Below, piece after piece: positions 25,315 to 33,268 of a stretch of 64,000 bases of DNA (within the stretch, counting starts at the first letter, position 1; every line of letters begins with the position of its first letter). The DNA is taken from positions 310,001-374,000 of the forward strand of contig CAWAJB010000019.1 of assembly GCA_963782185.1 (NCBI GenBank), read 5' to 3'. The stretch comes from RYN-230 sp963782185. Its GTDB lineage: Bacteria > Actinomycetota > Actinomycetes > Streptosporangiales > Streptosporangiaceae. The notes below the pieces were generated by a model. It was not told the DNA's origin. It worked only from the letters and a program-made list of their open reading frames with translations, and searched no databases. A program made the position numbers and the translations under genes.

Positions 25315-26571
25315 TCACCCGAACGGGTTGAGCCAGGAAAGCAGGCGGCCCAGGCCACGGCCCATCCGGCCGAGGAACCCAGGCCTGGCGTCGTGCGCCA
25401 GCACACCTACCACCTGATCCAGGGTTTGGTCCGGCGCGTCAGCGATCAGCGTGTACACGAAGCCGCGGGCAGACCAGGCCACGCTGCGCTGGTCAGGTGC
25501 GGCTTCGTAGACGCGGTTACCATGCATCGCGACCTGCGACCACCCGCTCAGCTGGGCGGGCAGATGGCCGCGCTGCACGAATAGTGAGATCACGGACAGG
25601 CCGTCGGAGTAGGCCAGGTCCATCACCGAGCCCGCCGGGCTGCTGGTCTCGCTCGCCCGGACCAGGCTGAGCTGGCCGGGCAGCTGCGCAGGGAGCGGCC
25701 AGCCGGCGGCCCGCAGCCGGGCCAGCTGCGGGCCGGCCAGCGGCCTCCCTCCTGGCACCGACGCGGTGCGGGGAGCCGCCGCGACGGCAGGCGAGCCGAG
25801 CCGAAGGCTCACGAACACGTTCTGGCTGACCATCCGGGCGCGGTCGTACGTCTCCCGGCGCAGCAGCAGCTTGGTCTCGGTGTCCACCCAGAACCGGGCG
25901 GCCAGCCGGCCGTTGCGGTGCCGGAGCACGAGCTCCCGCGCTGGGCGGCCGGCCACCTGACCCAGGCCCGCCACCGCCACCTGGTAGTTCTCGGCCAGCA
26001 ACGCCACCATCTGCGAGGTCATGGTGAGGATTCCCTCGGGATCGCGCTGGCCGGCGTCGTCGCCGCCGTCCCCGTCCGGGTCCGCGGTGCTCCCCCGGTA
26101 CCGCGGCCGGGCCACGCCCGGCAGGCTGGCCGCCTGGATCAGGGTCGGGTGATCACGCTGGTGCCACACGTTGACCACGGACGTCCAGCTGCCGCCGGGT
26201 CCTTCCCAGGCCGTCAGCTGAACACCCTGATACGACACCCGGCGGCACGCGCTGGCCGCCTCACTGAGCAGCCGAAGACCTGCTGCGGCCGCCCTCCCGG
26301 CCACGGCCGCACGGCTCGCGGACGGCTGGCTCGCCGCCGCCTGTCCCGGACCAGCGGATCCGGCCACGCCGGCTGCCCCGGACTGGCGGAGCTCCCCGTG
26401 GCTGGCCGCCAGGGGCACCAGCTCCCCGCCACGCGCCGCCATGTCCTGCCAGATCACCGTGACGCCCGTGGCAATCAGGCCGAGGACTACCACGGCGGTG
26501 GCCAGACGGAGAGGGAACGGGTCGTGCTCAGGACCCGCCCCGTCACACGGGGGTGTAATACGCGAGAACAT
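25315..26571 (-). CDS. MucB/RseB-like anti-sigma regulatory protein
   Basis: A 418-residue protein with one N-terminal membrane anchor (LATAVVVLGLIATGVTVIW) and a large outer domain of the MucB/RseB (LolA-like) type: VSYQGVQLTAWEGPGGSWTS, then AARFWVDTETKLLLRRETYD. A C-terminal domain ends near a Gly/Arg amphipathic tail. RseB-type proteins guard or sense through the anti-sigma factor; here it follows rseA after 8 bp and replaces the htrA protease found at this position in mycobacteria. The Ala-rich linker at about 65-100 is low-complexity. Confidence 0.75.
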   Translation of the reverse strand: MFSRITPPCDGAGPEHDPFPLRLATAVVVLGLIATGVTVIWQDMAARGGELVPLAASHGELRQSGAAGVAGSAGPGQAAASQPSASRAAVAGRAAAAGLRLLSEAASACRRVSYQGVQLTAWEGPGGSWTSVVNVWHQRDHPTLIQAASLPGVARPRYRGSTADPDGDGGDDAGQRDPEGILTMTSQMVALLAENYQVAVAGLGQVAGRPARELVLRHRNGRLAARFWVDTETKLLLRRETYDRARMVSQNVFVSLRLGSPAVAAAPRTASVPGGRPLAGPQLARLRAAGWPLPAQLPGQLSLVRASETSSPAGSVMDLAYSDGLSVISLFVQRGHLPAQLSGWSQVAMHGNRVYEAAPDQRSVAWSARGFVYTLIADAPDQTLDQVVGVLAHDARPGFLGRMGRGLGRLLSWLNPFG

Positions 26572-26579
26572 CCGTCAGC

Positions 26580-27347
26580 TCACGGCCCCGCGCTCGCGGT
26601 CGCGGCTGCGGTGCCCGTCCCGGCAGGGACGGGCACCAGGGTCGTGATCCCTGCGGCCTGCTGCAGGCCGCGGCGGATCATCCCGGCCGCCGGAACGCCC
26701 GCTGAACGGCCCTGGGCTGACTGGCCGTCCGCTGAGCGGGTCCTGGCGGACTCGTGGCGGGCGGACCGACGGCCAGCGGAAACCGCTGAGGCCGCCGCCG
26801 CTCCCACCACGCCGGTCACGCCGCTGGCCGCCACGCCGACCGGGTTACTGTCCCCGGCAGCCGGGGCCGCGCCGGCGGTGCCGCCTGCGTGGCTGGAGGT
26901 CCCGCTGGCCGCCGTCACCGGCAGATCACCGGTGACGATCGCGTGCTGGACGAGGAACGTGCCGACGGCGGGAGTGACCCTCGGGCCGGACGCCTGCTGC
27001 TCACCACCGGCGAAGAAGGCCGCTGCGCCAACGCCGGCCACCGCCGACGCGAGGATGCCTGCGGCCAGCATCCGGGCGGCGGGGAACAGGGCCCGGGGCC
27101 GCCACGGCGGCCGGGTGGTCCACGGCCGGCCGTCCGGCGGCATGGCCATGGCCATCAGCCGACCGGTCAGCGCCGCGTCCACCATGGCCTCGCCCAGCGA
27201 ATGCATCCGCTGCTTCAGCGCGCGCAGGGCCACTGCCTCCTGGCGGCAGGCGTCACAGCCCGCGATGTGGGTCAGGACCCGATCCCGTTCAGAGTCGCTG
27301 AGCTCCCCGTCGATGAGCGCGGAGATGCGCTGCCCGAGATGACTCAT
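26580..27347 (-). CDS. rseA: Zinc-binding anti-sigma factor (RseA-like)
   Basis: A 255-residue anti-sigma factor. The N-terminal ZAS domain has the Hx3CxxC motif in HIAGCDACRQE (residues 27-37) after LIDGELSDSERDRVL. One transmembrane helix follows (AARMLAAGILASAVAGVGAA, about 92-115), then a long low-complexity outer region. It would hold SigE at the membrane and release it under envelope stress. Its ATG lies inside the present 3' end of sigE, a 59-bp overlap created by the sigE frameshift. Confidence 0.88.
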   Translation of the reverse strand: MSHLGQRISALIDGELSDSERDRVLTHIAGCDACRQEAVALRALKQRMHSLGEAMVDAALTGRLMAMAMPPDGRPWTTRPPWRPRALFPAARMLAAGILASAVAGVGAAAFFAGGEQQASGPRVTPAVGTFLVQHAIVTGDLPVTAASGTSSHAGGTAGAAPAAGDSNPVGVAASGVTGVVGAAAASAVSAGRRSARHESARTRSADGQSAQGRSAGVPAAGMIRRGLQQAAGITTLVPVPAGTGTAAATASAGP

Positions 27348-28113
27348 AGGTCACCAGCCAAGGGCACGGCCGCGGGGTCTTCTCCTGCCACGCCCGCGGG
27401 AGCCACGCCCGGCGCCGCCACGCCCGCGGGACCGGCGCCCGGCGCCGCCACGCCCGCGGGCAGCCGACGCCCGGCGCCGCCACGCCCGCAGGCGCCACGA
27501 CCTCGGCGGCGATGATCCCGGGGCGACGCGGACGCCGGTGGTCAAGCGCGGTCCGGAGCTGGGCCCGGCCGCGGTGGATGCGGCTGCGCACCGTGCCCAG
27601 CTTCACGCCCAGCGTGTCCGCGATCTCCTCGTAGGACAGGCCCTCGATGTCGCACAGCACGACCGCGGCCCGGTACTCGGGGGCCAGGGCCTTGAGCGCG
27701 GCCTGGATGTCGCCGTCCAGGTGCCGGTCGTCAAAGGCCTCGGCAGGCGTGGGCTCGTCGCCGCGCAGCCGCTGGGCCGTGTCCTCACCCAGGCCCTCGA
27801 ACCTGATGCGCTGCCGGCGGCGAGCCATGTCCAGGAACAGGTTGGTGGTGATGCGGTGCAGCCACCCTTCGAAGGTGCCCGGCGTATAGCTGGACAACGA
27901 GCGGAAGACGCGGACGAAGACCTCCTGGGTGAGATCCTCGGCATCGTGGGTGTTGCCCGTCAGCCGGTAGGCAAGCCGGTAGACCCGGGCAGAGTGCTCA
28001 CGCACGATCTCTTCCCAGGTCGGAGGCGTCCAGCCGGGTCCCGTGTCTGGCGCGGTGCCAGGCATGTCCACGATCTCGCCGTCCTGCCGTGTGCTGTCTG
28101 CCTCTACCACCAT
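27289..28113 (-). CDS. sigE: ECF sigma factor SigE with frameshifted C-terminal tail
   Basis: An envelope-stress sigma factor. Region 2 (VRLAYRLTGNTHDAEDLTQE-like, here YRLAYRLTGNTHDAEDLTQE) and FEGWLHRITTNLFLDMARRR are intact, as is region 4 (LAPEYRAAVVLCDIEGLSYE, then LGVKLGTVRSRIHRGRAQLR). After about residue 210 the tail reads Arg-rich PRAWRRRA repeats. One repeat unit is 32 bp instead of 30; removing 2 bp gives PAGVAAPG repeats and a TGA at 27344-27346, an ATGA overlap with rseA. The core sigma function should be unaffected. The ATG at 28113 is chosen from family length. Confidence 0.88.
   Translation of the reverse strand: MVVEADSTRQDGEIVDMPGTAPDTGPGWTPPTWEEIVREHSARVYRLAYRLTGNTHDAEDLTQEVFVRVFRSLSSYTPGTFEGWLHRITTNLFLDMARRRQRIRFEGLGEDTAQRLRGDEPTPAEAFDDRHLDGDIQAALKALAPEYRAAVVLCDIEGLSYEEIADTLGVKLGTVRSRIHRGRAQLRTALDHRRPRRPGIIAAEVVAPAGVAAPGVGCPRAWRRRAPVPRAWRRRAWLPRAWQEKTPRPCPWLVTYESSRAAHLRAHRRGAQRL
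27388..27498 (-). repeat. 30-bp tandem repeat at the sigE 3' end
   Basis: Units begin GCCACGCCCGCGGG on the plus strand at 27387, 27417, 27447 and 27479. The first two spacings are 30 bp and the third is 32 bp because that unit contains CAGCCGACGCC instead of AGCCACGCC. The 2 extra bases shift the sigE frame. Confidence 0.9.
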
Positions 28114-28262
28114 GGTGCCCGGGCATCCCCTTCCGCACCACAACAACTGCTCGGATTCTGCTGTGCGCCGCGGCGGCTGGCACCTCGCCGGCCGGCCCGA
28201 TCGGGTGGCGCCCGCCCCTCGGTCGGCGCAGGTGCGCGGGTTTCCCGCTCGCGTCAATAGAT

Positions 28263-28289
28263 AACGCCGGAACAGGCCTCGCTGGTTCC
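28263..28289 (-). promoter_or_regulatory. Possible ECF-type promoter for sigE autoregulation
   Basis: On the minus strand GGGAACC (plus 28284-28290) precedes CGTT (plus 28263-28266), close to the SigE-type GGAAC/GTT consensus. The spacer is about one base longer than usual. It lies about 150 bp upstream of the sigE start, in the gap shared with the divergent methyltransferase gene. Confidence 0.35.
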
Positions 28290-28353
28290 CGGGTCACGGC
28301 GCGTAACGATAGGCTGCCGGACTGGGATAAGCATGCACCGGAAGGCACACATT

Positions 28354-28986
28354 GTGAGCGCAGAGGCCAACCTTGCCTACGTCGAGGGCTACCTCACCGA
28401 GGACGAGCCGCTGCTGGCCGCGCGCCGTGAGGCGGCCGAGATCGGCGGGGCGCCGCCGATCGGGCCGGGCGGCGGGGCGGCGCTGCGTTTCATCGCGGCG
28501 GCCATCAACGCCAGATCGGTCGTGGAGATCGGCACCGGCTGCGGCACCTCAGGCATCTGGCTGCTCCAGGGCATGCGGGCGGACGCCGTCCTGACCAGCG
28601 TCAACGCCGAGCCAGAGCATCAGGGGCTGGCCCGCAAGGCGTTCACCGAAGCGGGATTCGCGTCCAACCGCTACCGGCTGATCAGCGGGAAGGCCCTCGA
28701 CGTGCTGCCCCGTCTCACCGACGGCGCGTACGACCTGGTGTTCTGCGACGCCGACAAGCAGGAGTACCAGGATTACCTGGTCGAAGCGCTGCGGCTGCTG
28801 CGCCCGGGTGGCGTGGTGGCGTTCGACAACGCGCTGCGCGGCGGCCGGGTCGCCGACCCCAGCCGGGACGATCCGGGCACCGTCGCCATCCGGGAGCTGG
28901 CCGAGCAGGTCCGGCAGGACGAGCGGCTGGTGCCCGTGCTGCTCCCGGTGGGCGACGGGCTGCTGGCCGCGGTCAAGCGGGGCTGA
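28354..28986 (+). CDS. SAM-dependent O-methyltransferase (caffeoyl-CoA/Rv1220c type)
   Basis: A 210-residue class I methyltransferase of the catechol/caffeoyl-CoA O-methyltransferase family. The SAM motif is VVEIGTGCGTSGIWLL, the acidic residue lies in VNAEPEHQ, and metal-binding residues are in DLVFCDADKQEY and VAFDNALRGG. GTG 28354 is preceded by GGAAGG at 8 nt; an ATG at 28333 is an alternative. It is divergent from sigE, the same neighbour as Rv1220c has in M. tuberculosis. The acceptor is unknown. Confidence 0.88.
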   Translation: MSAEANLAYVEGYLTEDEPLLAARREAAEIGGAPPIGPGGGAALRFIAAAINARSVVEIGTGCGTSGIWLLQGMRADAVLTSVNAEPEHQGLARKAFTEAGFASNRYRLISGKALDVLPRLTDGAYDLVFCDADKQEYQDYLVEALRLLRPGGVVAFDNALRGGRVADPSRDDPGTVAIRELAEQVRQDERLVPVLLPVGDGLLAAVKRG

Positions 28987-29001
28987 CCACGGCCAACAGG
29001 G

Positions 29002-30543
29002 CTAACTGCGGTCAATCGGAGCCGGCGCCAGCCAGCGAAGCAGCAGCCGGGCACCGAAGCCGGTGGCGCCCTTGGTGTTCTCCCCGTCGTCGGCGGTGGC
29101 CCGCGCCGCCCCGGCGATGTCGAGATGGGCCCAGGGCCGACCGCCAGTGAACTCGCGCAGGAACAGGGCCGCGTCGATGGATCCGGCCCGGCCACCCGAC
29201 CGGGACACGTTGGCCAGGTCCGCCACGGGCGAATCCAGGCCGTCGCGGTAGTCCTCAGCGAGCGGCATCCGCCACAGCCGCTCCCCGCTCACGGTCGCCG
29301 CCTCCAGCAACGCCGCGGCCAGCTGATCGTCGGTGGCGAACAGGGCCGCGATGGAGGAGCCCAGCGCCACTCTCACGGCCCCGGTGAGCGTGGCCAGGTC
29401 GACCACGACGTCCGGGGCCAGCGCATCGTCCGCGTAGGCCAGCGCGTCGGCGAGGACCAGCCGGCCTTCCGCGTCCGTGTTGAGCACCTCGACCGTCCGG
29501 CCGCCGTAGTGCGCGATGACGTCACCCACCCGCAGCGCCGTCCCGGACGGCATGTTCTCCGCGGCGGCCACCAGGCCGGTCACCCGGGCCCGGACCCCCA
29601 GCCGACCCAGCGCGGACATCGCGCCGATCACCGCGGCGCCGCCCGCCATGTCGGTCTTCATGGTCTTCATGCCGTCGTTGGGCTTCAGCGACAGCCCGCC
29701 GCTGTCGAACGTGATGCCCTTGCCGATCAGCACCACATGCCGGTCAGCCTGCGCGGGCTCGTAGCTGAGCTGGATCAGCCGGGGCGGGTGGGCCGACCCC
29801 GATCCGACGCCCAGGAGCCCGCCGAAACCGCCCGCGGCGAGTTCGGCTTCCCGCCAGATCCGGCAGGACAGGCCGTGCTCCGCCGCGACCGAGGCGGCCT
29901 CGGACGCGAGCCATTCCGGCGTCTTGGTCATCGAGGGCGTGTTGGCCAGGTCGCGGGCCAGGGCCACGGCACCGGCGACCGTGGCCGCGCGCTCGACCAG
30001 GGCCTCCCGGCCGTCCGGCCCGGCCAGCAGCACACGGATCTGCGCGGGATCCCCGGCCTGCGGGGCCGAGGACTTCATTGTGAACTGGTAGGAACCGAGC
30101 AGGACTCCCTCGGTGAACGCCGTCACAGCGTCGCCGGGCTCATCGAGGACCGCCGTGGTCAGCGCGGTCCGCCCGGCTGGGAGTCGGCGTGCCAGCACCG
30201 CCCCGGCCCGGCGCAGGGCTGCCGGCGAGGCGTCACCCACGCCCAGGAACACGACCGTGCAGGGCTCTGTGCCGAGCCGGATCAGCGTCTGGGTAGTTTC
30301 ACCCGCCCGGCCGCTCATCTCGGCGCTGGCGATGACCTGGGCCGCGCTGACCGCCAGGTACGCGTCCAGGCCGGACGCGCCGGCGCCAGGCACCGGGCCC
30401 GTGGACGTGTCCTCCGGGCTGCGTACGGGGATGGCGATCAGGGCCGGCGGCGCGGCCGTGCCCCGGCCAGCCTCGGCCAGGTAGTCAGCCAGCGGTTTCA
30501 GGCCAGGCGCTGGCGCGACCGTAACCCTCGCCTTGACCGGCAA
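29002..30543 (-). CDS. pepA: Leucyl aminopeptidase (M17)
   Basis: A 513-residue dizinc M17 aminopeptidase, which removes N-terminal residues from peptides in the cytoplasm as a hexamer. Catalytic-domain signatures are LIGKGITFDSGGLSLKP, MKTDMAGGAAVI and NTDAEGRLVLADAL, carrying the metal ligands and catalytic Lys and Arg. Length is normal for the family. It is convergent with the methyltransferase gene and lies 3 bp downstream of the DUF3117 gene, with which it is probably cotranscribed. Confidence 0.95.
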   Translation of the reverse strand: MPVKARVTVAPAPGLKPLADYLAEAGRGTAAPPALIAIPVRSPEDTSTGPVPGAGASGLDAYLAVSAAQVIASAEMSGRAGETTQTLIRLGTEPCTVVFLGVGDASPAALRRAGAVLARRLPAGRTALTTAVLDEPGDAVTAFTEGVLLGSYQFTMKSSAPQAGDPAQIRVLLAGPDGREALVERAATVAGAVALARDLANTPSMTKTPEWLASEAASVAAEHGLSCRIWREAELAAGGFGGLLGVGSGSAHPPRLIQLSYEPAQADRHVVLIGKGITFDSGGLSLKPNDGMKTMKTDMAGGAAVIGAMSALGRLGVRARVTGLVAAAENMPSGTALRVGDVIAHYGGRTVEVLNTDAEGRLVLADALAYADDALAPDVVVDLATLTGAVRVALGSSIAALFATDDQLAAALLEAATVSGERLWRMPLAEDYRDGLDSPVADLANVSRSGGRAGSIDAALFLREFTGGRPWAHLDIAGAARATADDGENTKGATGFGARLLLRWLAPAPIDRS

Positions 30544-30546
30544 GGC

Positions 30547-30714
30547 TCAGCCGGTGACGGACTTGAGCGCGTCCGAGAGCCGGGCAGCCTCATCCGCGGA
30601 CAATTCGACCACCAGCCGCCCGCCTCCCTCAAGCGGGACGCGCATCACGATGCCGCGGCCCTCCTTGGTGACCTCGAGCGGACCGTCACCCGTCCGCGGC
30701 TTCATCGCCGCCAT
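30547..30714 (-). CDS. DUF3117 protein
   Basis: A 55-residue protein: MAAMKPRTGDGPLEVTKEG then RGIVMRVPLEGGGRLVVEL and DEAARLSDAL. It matches DUF3117, a very conserved small actinobacterial protein of unknown function (Rv1211-like). The ribosome site AGGAAGGGG precedes the ATG at 30714, which fixes the start. It sits upstream of pepA on the same strand. Confidence 0.9.
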   Translation of the reverse strand: MAAMKPRTGDGPLEVTKEGRGIVMRVPLEGGGRLVVELSADEAARLSDALKSVTG

Positions 30715-30952
30715 TCCGCATCCCCTTCCTGCTCGGGGCCGTATGAGACCTCGCGGAGGCCTGCCCGCGCCGGAATCCCGGCGCCTGCGGCGGGTCCGGC
30801 CACCCACAGCCGTGTTGATCAGTACCTCTATTATCCAGAGTTCCGGCCTACAGTGGTAACGATCAGCACTCCCTTCCGCCCGCCGCCGTAGGTAACTGGC
30901 GTCTCAGGAGTCACTGAGACACCGCTCGCGGCCTGTCCAGAGGAGGAGTCCG

Positions 30953-31864
30953 GTGACTGACAGTGTTCGCTGGGACCTCGATGGAGCGGTAGCCACCATC
31001 ACGCTGAACCGGCCGCAGGCCCGCAACGCGCTGACCGCGGAACTGAAGACCGAACTGCTCCGGGTGCTGGGGCAGGCCGCGACCGGCCCGGAGGTCCGGG
31101 CGGTGCTGATCACCGGCGCGGGGCAGGCGTTCTGCGCCGGCCAGGACCTCCGTGAGCACGCCGGCCTGCTGGAGGCGGCCAGATCGCAGGATGAGGTCCC
31201 TCCGGCCGCCGGGGCGCCCCCGGCCGGGGCACCGGCGACGCAGACCCCCGCAGGGGCCGCCTCTGCGGTGGGCCCGCCGCCCGGGGGGACGGTGCCGCCC
31301 GGGATGCCCGCCGCGCTGGATACTGTCCGTGAGCACTACAACCCGCTCGTGCTGGCCATCAGATCCATGCCGAAACCGGTCATCGCCGCCGTGAACGGGG
31401 TCGCCGCCGGGGCGGGGGCAGGGCTGGCCTTCGCCTGCGACATCCGGATCGCGGCCCAGGGGGCCAGTTTCCTGATGGCCTTCGCGCGGGTCGGGCTGGC
31501 CGCCGACACCGGCGTGTCCTGGACTTTGCCCCGGCTGGCCGGGGTCGGGCGGGCAGCCGAACTGCTGATGCTCGCGGAGCCCATCGGCGCATCCCGCGCA
31601 CTGGAACTAGGCCTGGTCAATCAGGTCGTGGAGGACGCGGACCTGGCGGCGATCGCGGGCGCGCTGGCCGCCCGGCTGGCCGCGGGCCCGACCGCCGCCT
31701 ACGCGGGCATCAAGGAGCAGCTCAACTACGCGGTGGCCCACGGCCTGGCCGACGCCCTGGAGAAGGAGGCTGAGGTCCAGACCGCTCTGGGCCAGACCGC
31801 CGATCATCAGGCCGCGACGCTCGCATTCACGCGCAAGCAGGAGCCGCGCTTCCTGGGCAGGTGA
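30953..31864 (+). CDS. Enoyl-CoA hydratase/isomerase family protein
   Basis: A 303-residue crotonase-fold protein. The oxyanion-hole segments are AFCAGQDLREH and NGVAAGAGAGLAFACDIRIA, and the C-terminal part reads YAGIKEQLNYAVAHGL. FAGQDL suggests a PaaG-like phenylacetate-pathway 1,2-epoxyphenylacetyl-CoA isomerase or hydratase, but pathway genes are absent. An Ala/Pro-rich insertion of about 45 residues (near 80-122) enlarges the usual loop. GTG 30953 has a GAGGAGG site. Confidence 0.85.
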   Translation: MTDSVRWDLDGAVATITLNRPQARNALTAELKTELLRVLGQAATGPEVRAVLITGAGQAFCAGQDLREHAGLLEAARSQDEVPPAAGAPPAGAPATQTPAGAASAVGPPPGGTVPPGMPAALDTVREHYNPLVLAIRSMPKPVIAAVNGVAAGAGAGLAFACDIRIAAQGASFLMAFARVGLAADTGVSWTLPRLAGVGRAAELLMLAEPIGASRALELGLVNQVVEDADLAAIAGALAARLAAGPTAAYAGIKEQLNYAVAHGLADALEKEAEVQTALGQTADHQAATLAFTRKQEPRFLGR

Positions 31865-31873
31865 CGGGACGCG

Positions 31874-32731
31874 TTACCGGGCCTGGCCGGGTGCGGCGGC
31901 ATCGGCGCTGGCCAGTTCCTCGTGGGCGCAGACGATCTGCTCGGCGGCGTCGACCAGGTCGGAGAAGGCCCGCCACTCACGGTGACCGCTGCGGCCCGTC
32001 CAGGACACCACCCGGCTGCGGCACCACACGGTCAGGCCGCGCCGGATGGACAGCACCGACATGCTCGAGGCCGGGGCGTCCGCCCGGACGATGTGGCCGA
32101 TGCCACGCTCGGAGAGCATCCGCTCCAGGGTGCCCGCGGCCTGCACCGAACCAGGCTGCGGACCGCGGAACCTATCCAGGGCGCTGCTGGCCGGGACCGG
32201 CACGGCGAACCAGACGGCCTTGCCGGAGACCTTCCAGCTGCCGAGCCGGGCCCGGGTCAGGTGGTGGCCCCAGCGCCCGTGGGACAGTCCGTCGACCACA
32301 TGCAGCCCGCGCCCGCTCACGGCGTCCACGGGGACAGGCACGGCCGGATCGGGCGGCGCGTCGTCTTTCCAGCGCGGCAGGGCGTCGAAGACCATGCAGA
32401 CCAGTTCCTGCGTCCCTCCGACCCGGCGCAGGTAGAGCCAGATCTCCGGGGCACCGGCCACGGCGCAGCCGCGCACGTCAAACTGGACCCCCGTCTGCGC
32501 GTGCATGCTGTTGGCGGCGAGTTCGCTGGCCATGGTGGCGCCGTCGTAGATCGACTCGGCCGGCAACCCGACTCCGCCGGCGGCGGCGCGGAAGAGGCGC
32601 CGGGCCACAGCCGCGCAGGTGGCATCCAGCGGGAGCGGGGACGCGGAACAGCCGCCGGCCGACACGGTCACGGCTGGCGCAGGCGCCGCCACCGTAAGGT
32701 GCGGCGTGTCCGCGGCAAGTGACCCTAACAT
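31874..32731 (-). CDS. HATPase-domain regulator (SpoIIAB/anti-sigma-like)
   Basis: A 285-residue protein with a GHKL ATPase domain in residues 30-190: N-box MASELAANSMHAQTG, VFDALPRW and GRGLHVVDGLS. A C-terminal part of about 90 residues (ERMLSERGIGHIVRAD, LTVWCRSRVVSW) is unfamiliar. Such stand-alone HATPases are the anti-sigma-like members of whiJ/DUF397 clusters. The start at 32731 is preceded by GAGG; a palindromic operator candidate ends 24 bp upstream. It is convergent with the enoyl-CoA hydratase gene (9-bp gap). Confidence 0.78.
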   Translation of the reverse strand: MLGSLAADTPHLTVAAPAPAVTVSAGGCSASPLPLDATCAAVARRLFRAAAGGVGLPAESIYDGATMASELAANSMHAQTGVQFDVRGCAVAGAPEIWLYLRRVGGTQELVCMVFDALPRWKDDAPPDPAVPVPVDAVSGRGLHVVDGLSHGRWGHHLTRARLGSWKVSGKAVWFAVPVPASSALDRFRGPQPGSVQAAGTLERMLSERGIGHIVRADAPASSMSVLSIRRGLTVWCRSRVVSWTGRSGHREWRAFSDLVDAAEQIVCAHEELASADAAAPGQAR

Positions 32732-32754
32732 GATCCTCAGCCTTCCCGGCCCGC

Positions 32755-32773
32755 AATCTGTGAAACACAGATT
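32755..32773. promoter_or_regulatory. 8-3-8 inverted repeat, putative operator (copy 1)
   Basis: AATCTGTG-AAA-CACAGATT is a perfect 8-bp inverted repeat with a 3-bp spacer, 24 bp upstream of the HATPase start. A related 8-3-8 site is upstream of the XRE gene at 34167-34185. The shared site suggests control by the XRE regulator (inference). Confidence 0.6.
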
Positions 32774-33013
32774 ATGAGTCATGCCTCCTTCATGCAACGA
32801 CATCGCGGCTTGCCGGGCCGGGTTGAACGAGTCTTTACCCAAACTGGCCGAGGGCGACCGCCCCATGGTAACGCTACGTAAGGTGACAGTGCCGTAGCAA
32901 TGAGGTAACGAGCAGGGGGCCCAGGCCTGCCGCCCCACCGTCTATGGCAGTACAGTCGAGGCCGCGGCGGCTGCCGAACCGGAGCTGCCTGGCCTCGAGA
33001 CAGGCCTGCACAG

Positions 33014-33047
33014 AAGAATCCCCCGGGCCGCCACCCGGGGGATTCTT
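33014..33047 (-). terminator. Terminator of the XRE-DUF397 operon
   Basis: A 14-bp perfect stem, AAGAATCCCCCGGG (33014-33027) and its complement (33034-33047), with a 6-nt loop. On the minus strand it ends in TTCTTCTG, a short T-rich tail. It begins 10 bp after the DUF397 stop. The region from 32774 to 33013 shows no gene. Confidence 0.8.
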
Positions 33048-33056
33048 TCTGCCTGG

Positions 33057-33266
33057 TCAGCGGTCTAGGTCGTAGCGGCCCGCTTTGGTGTCTGACAGGA
33101 ATGTGGCGAACGCCGCCCGGCTGACGACGTGAGCACCGTCGCTGGGCCGGGTGCTGTCCCGGACCGCGACGACATCCACGAAGTTGGCGGCGACCTCCAC
33201 GCAACCACCGTTAGAGGTACTGCTCAGGCGCGCCTTGCGCCACTGTGCTCGAGACAGGTCAGTCAT
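33057..33266 (-). CDS. DUF397 protein
   Basis: A 69-residue DUF397 protein: WRKARLSSTSNGGCVEVA followed by VAVRDSTRP and FATFLSDTKAG. DUF397 proteins are small partners of Scr1-type XRE regulators in actinomycete development and antibiotic control. It follows the XRE gene after 2 bp, so the pair is one operon. Confidence 0.9.
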   Translation of the reverse strand: MTDLSRAQWRKARLSSTSNGGCVEVAANFVDVVAVRDSTRPSDGAHVVSRAAFATFLSDTKAGRYDLDR

Positions 33267-33268
33267 GT

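Noticed and set aside
29125..30891. Long plus-strand open frame opposite pepA
   Set aside because: Antisense shadow of pepA and DUF3117; composition is not protein-like.
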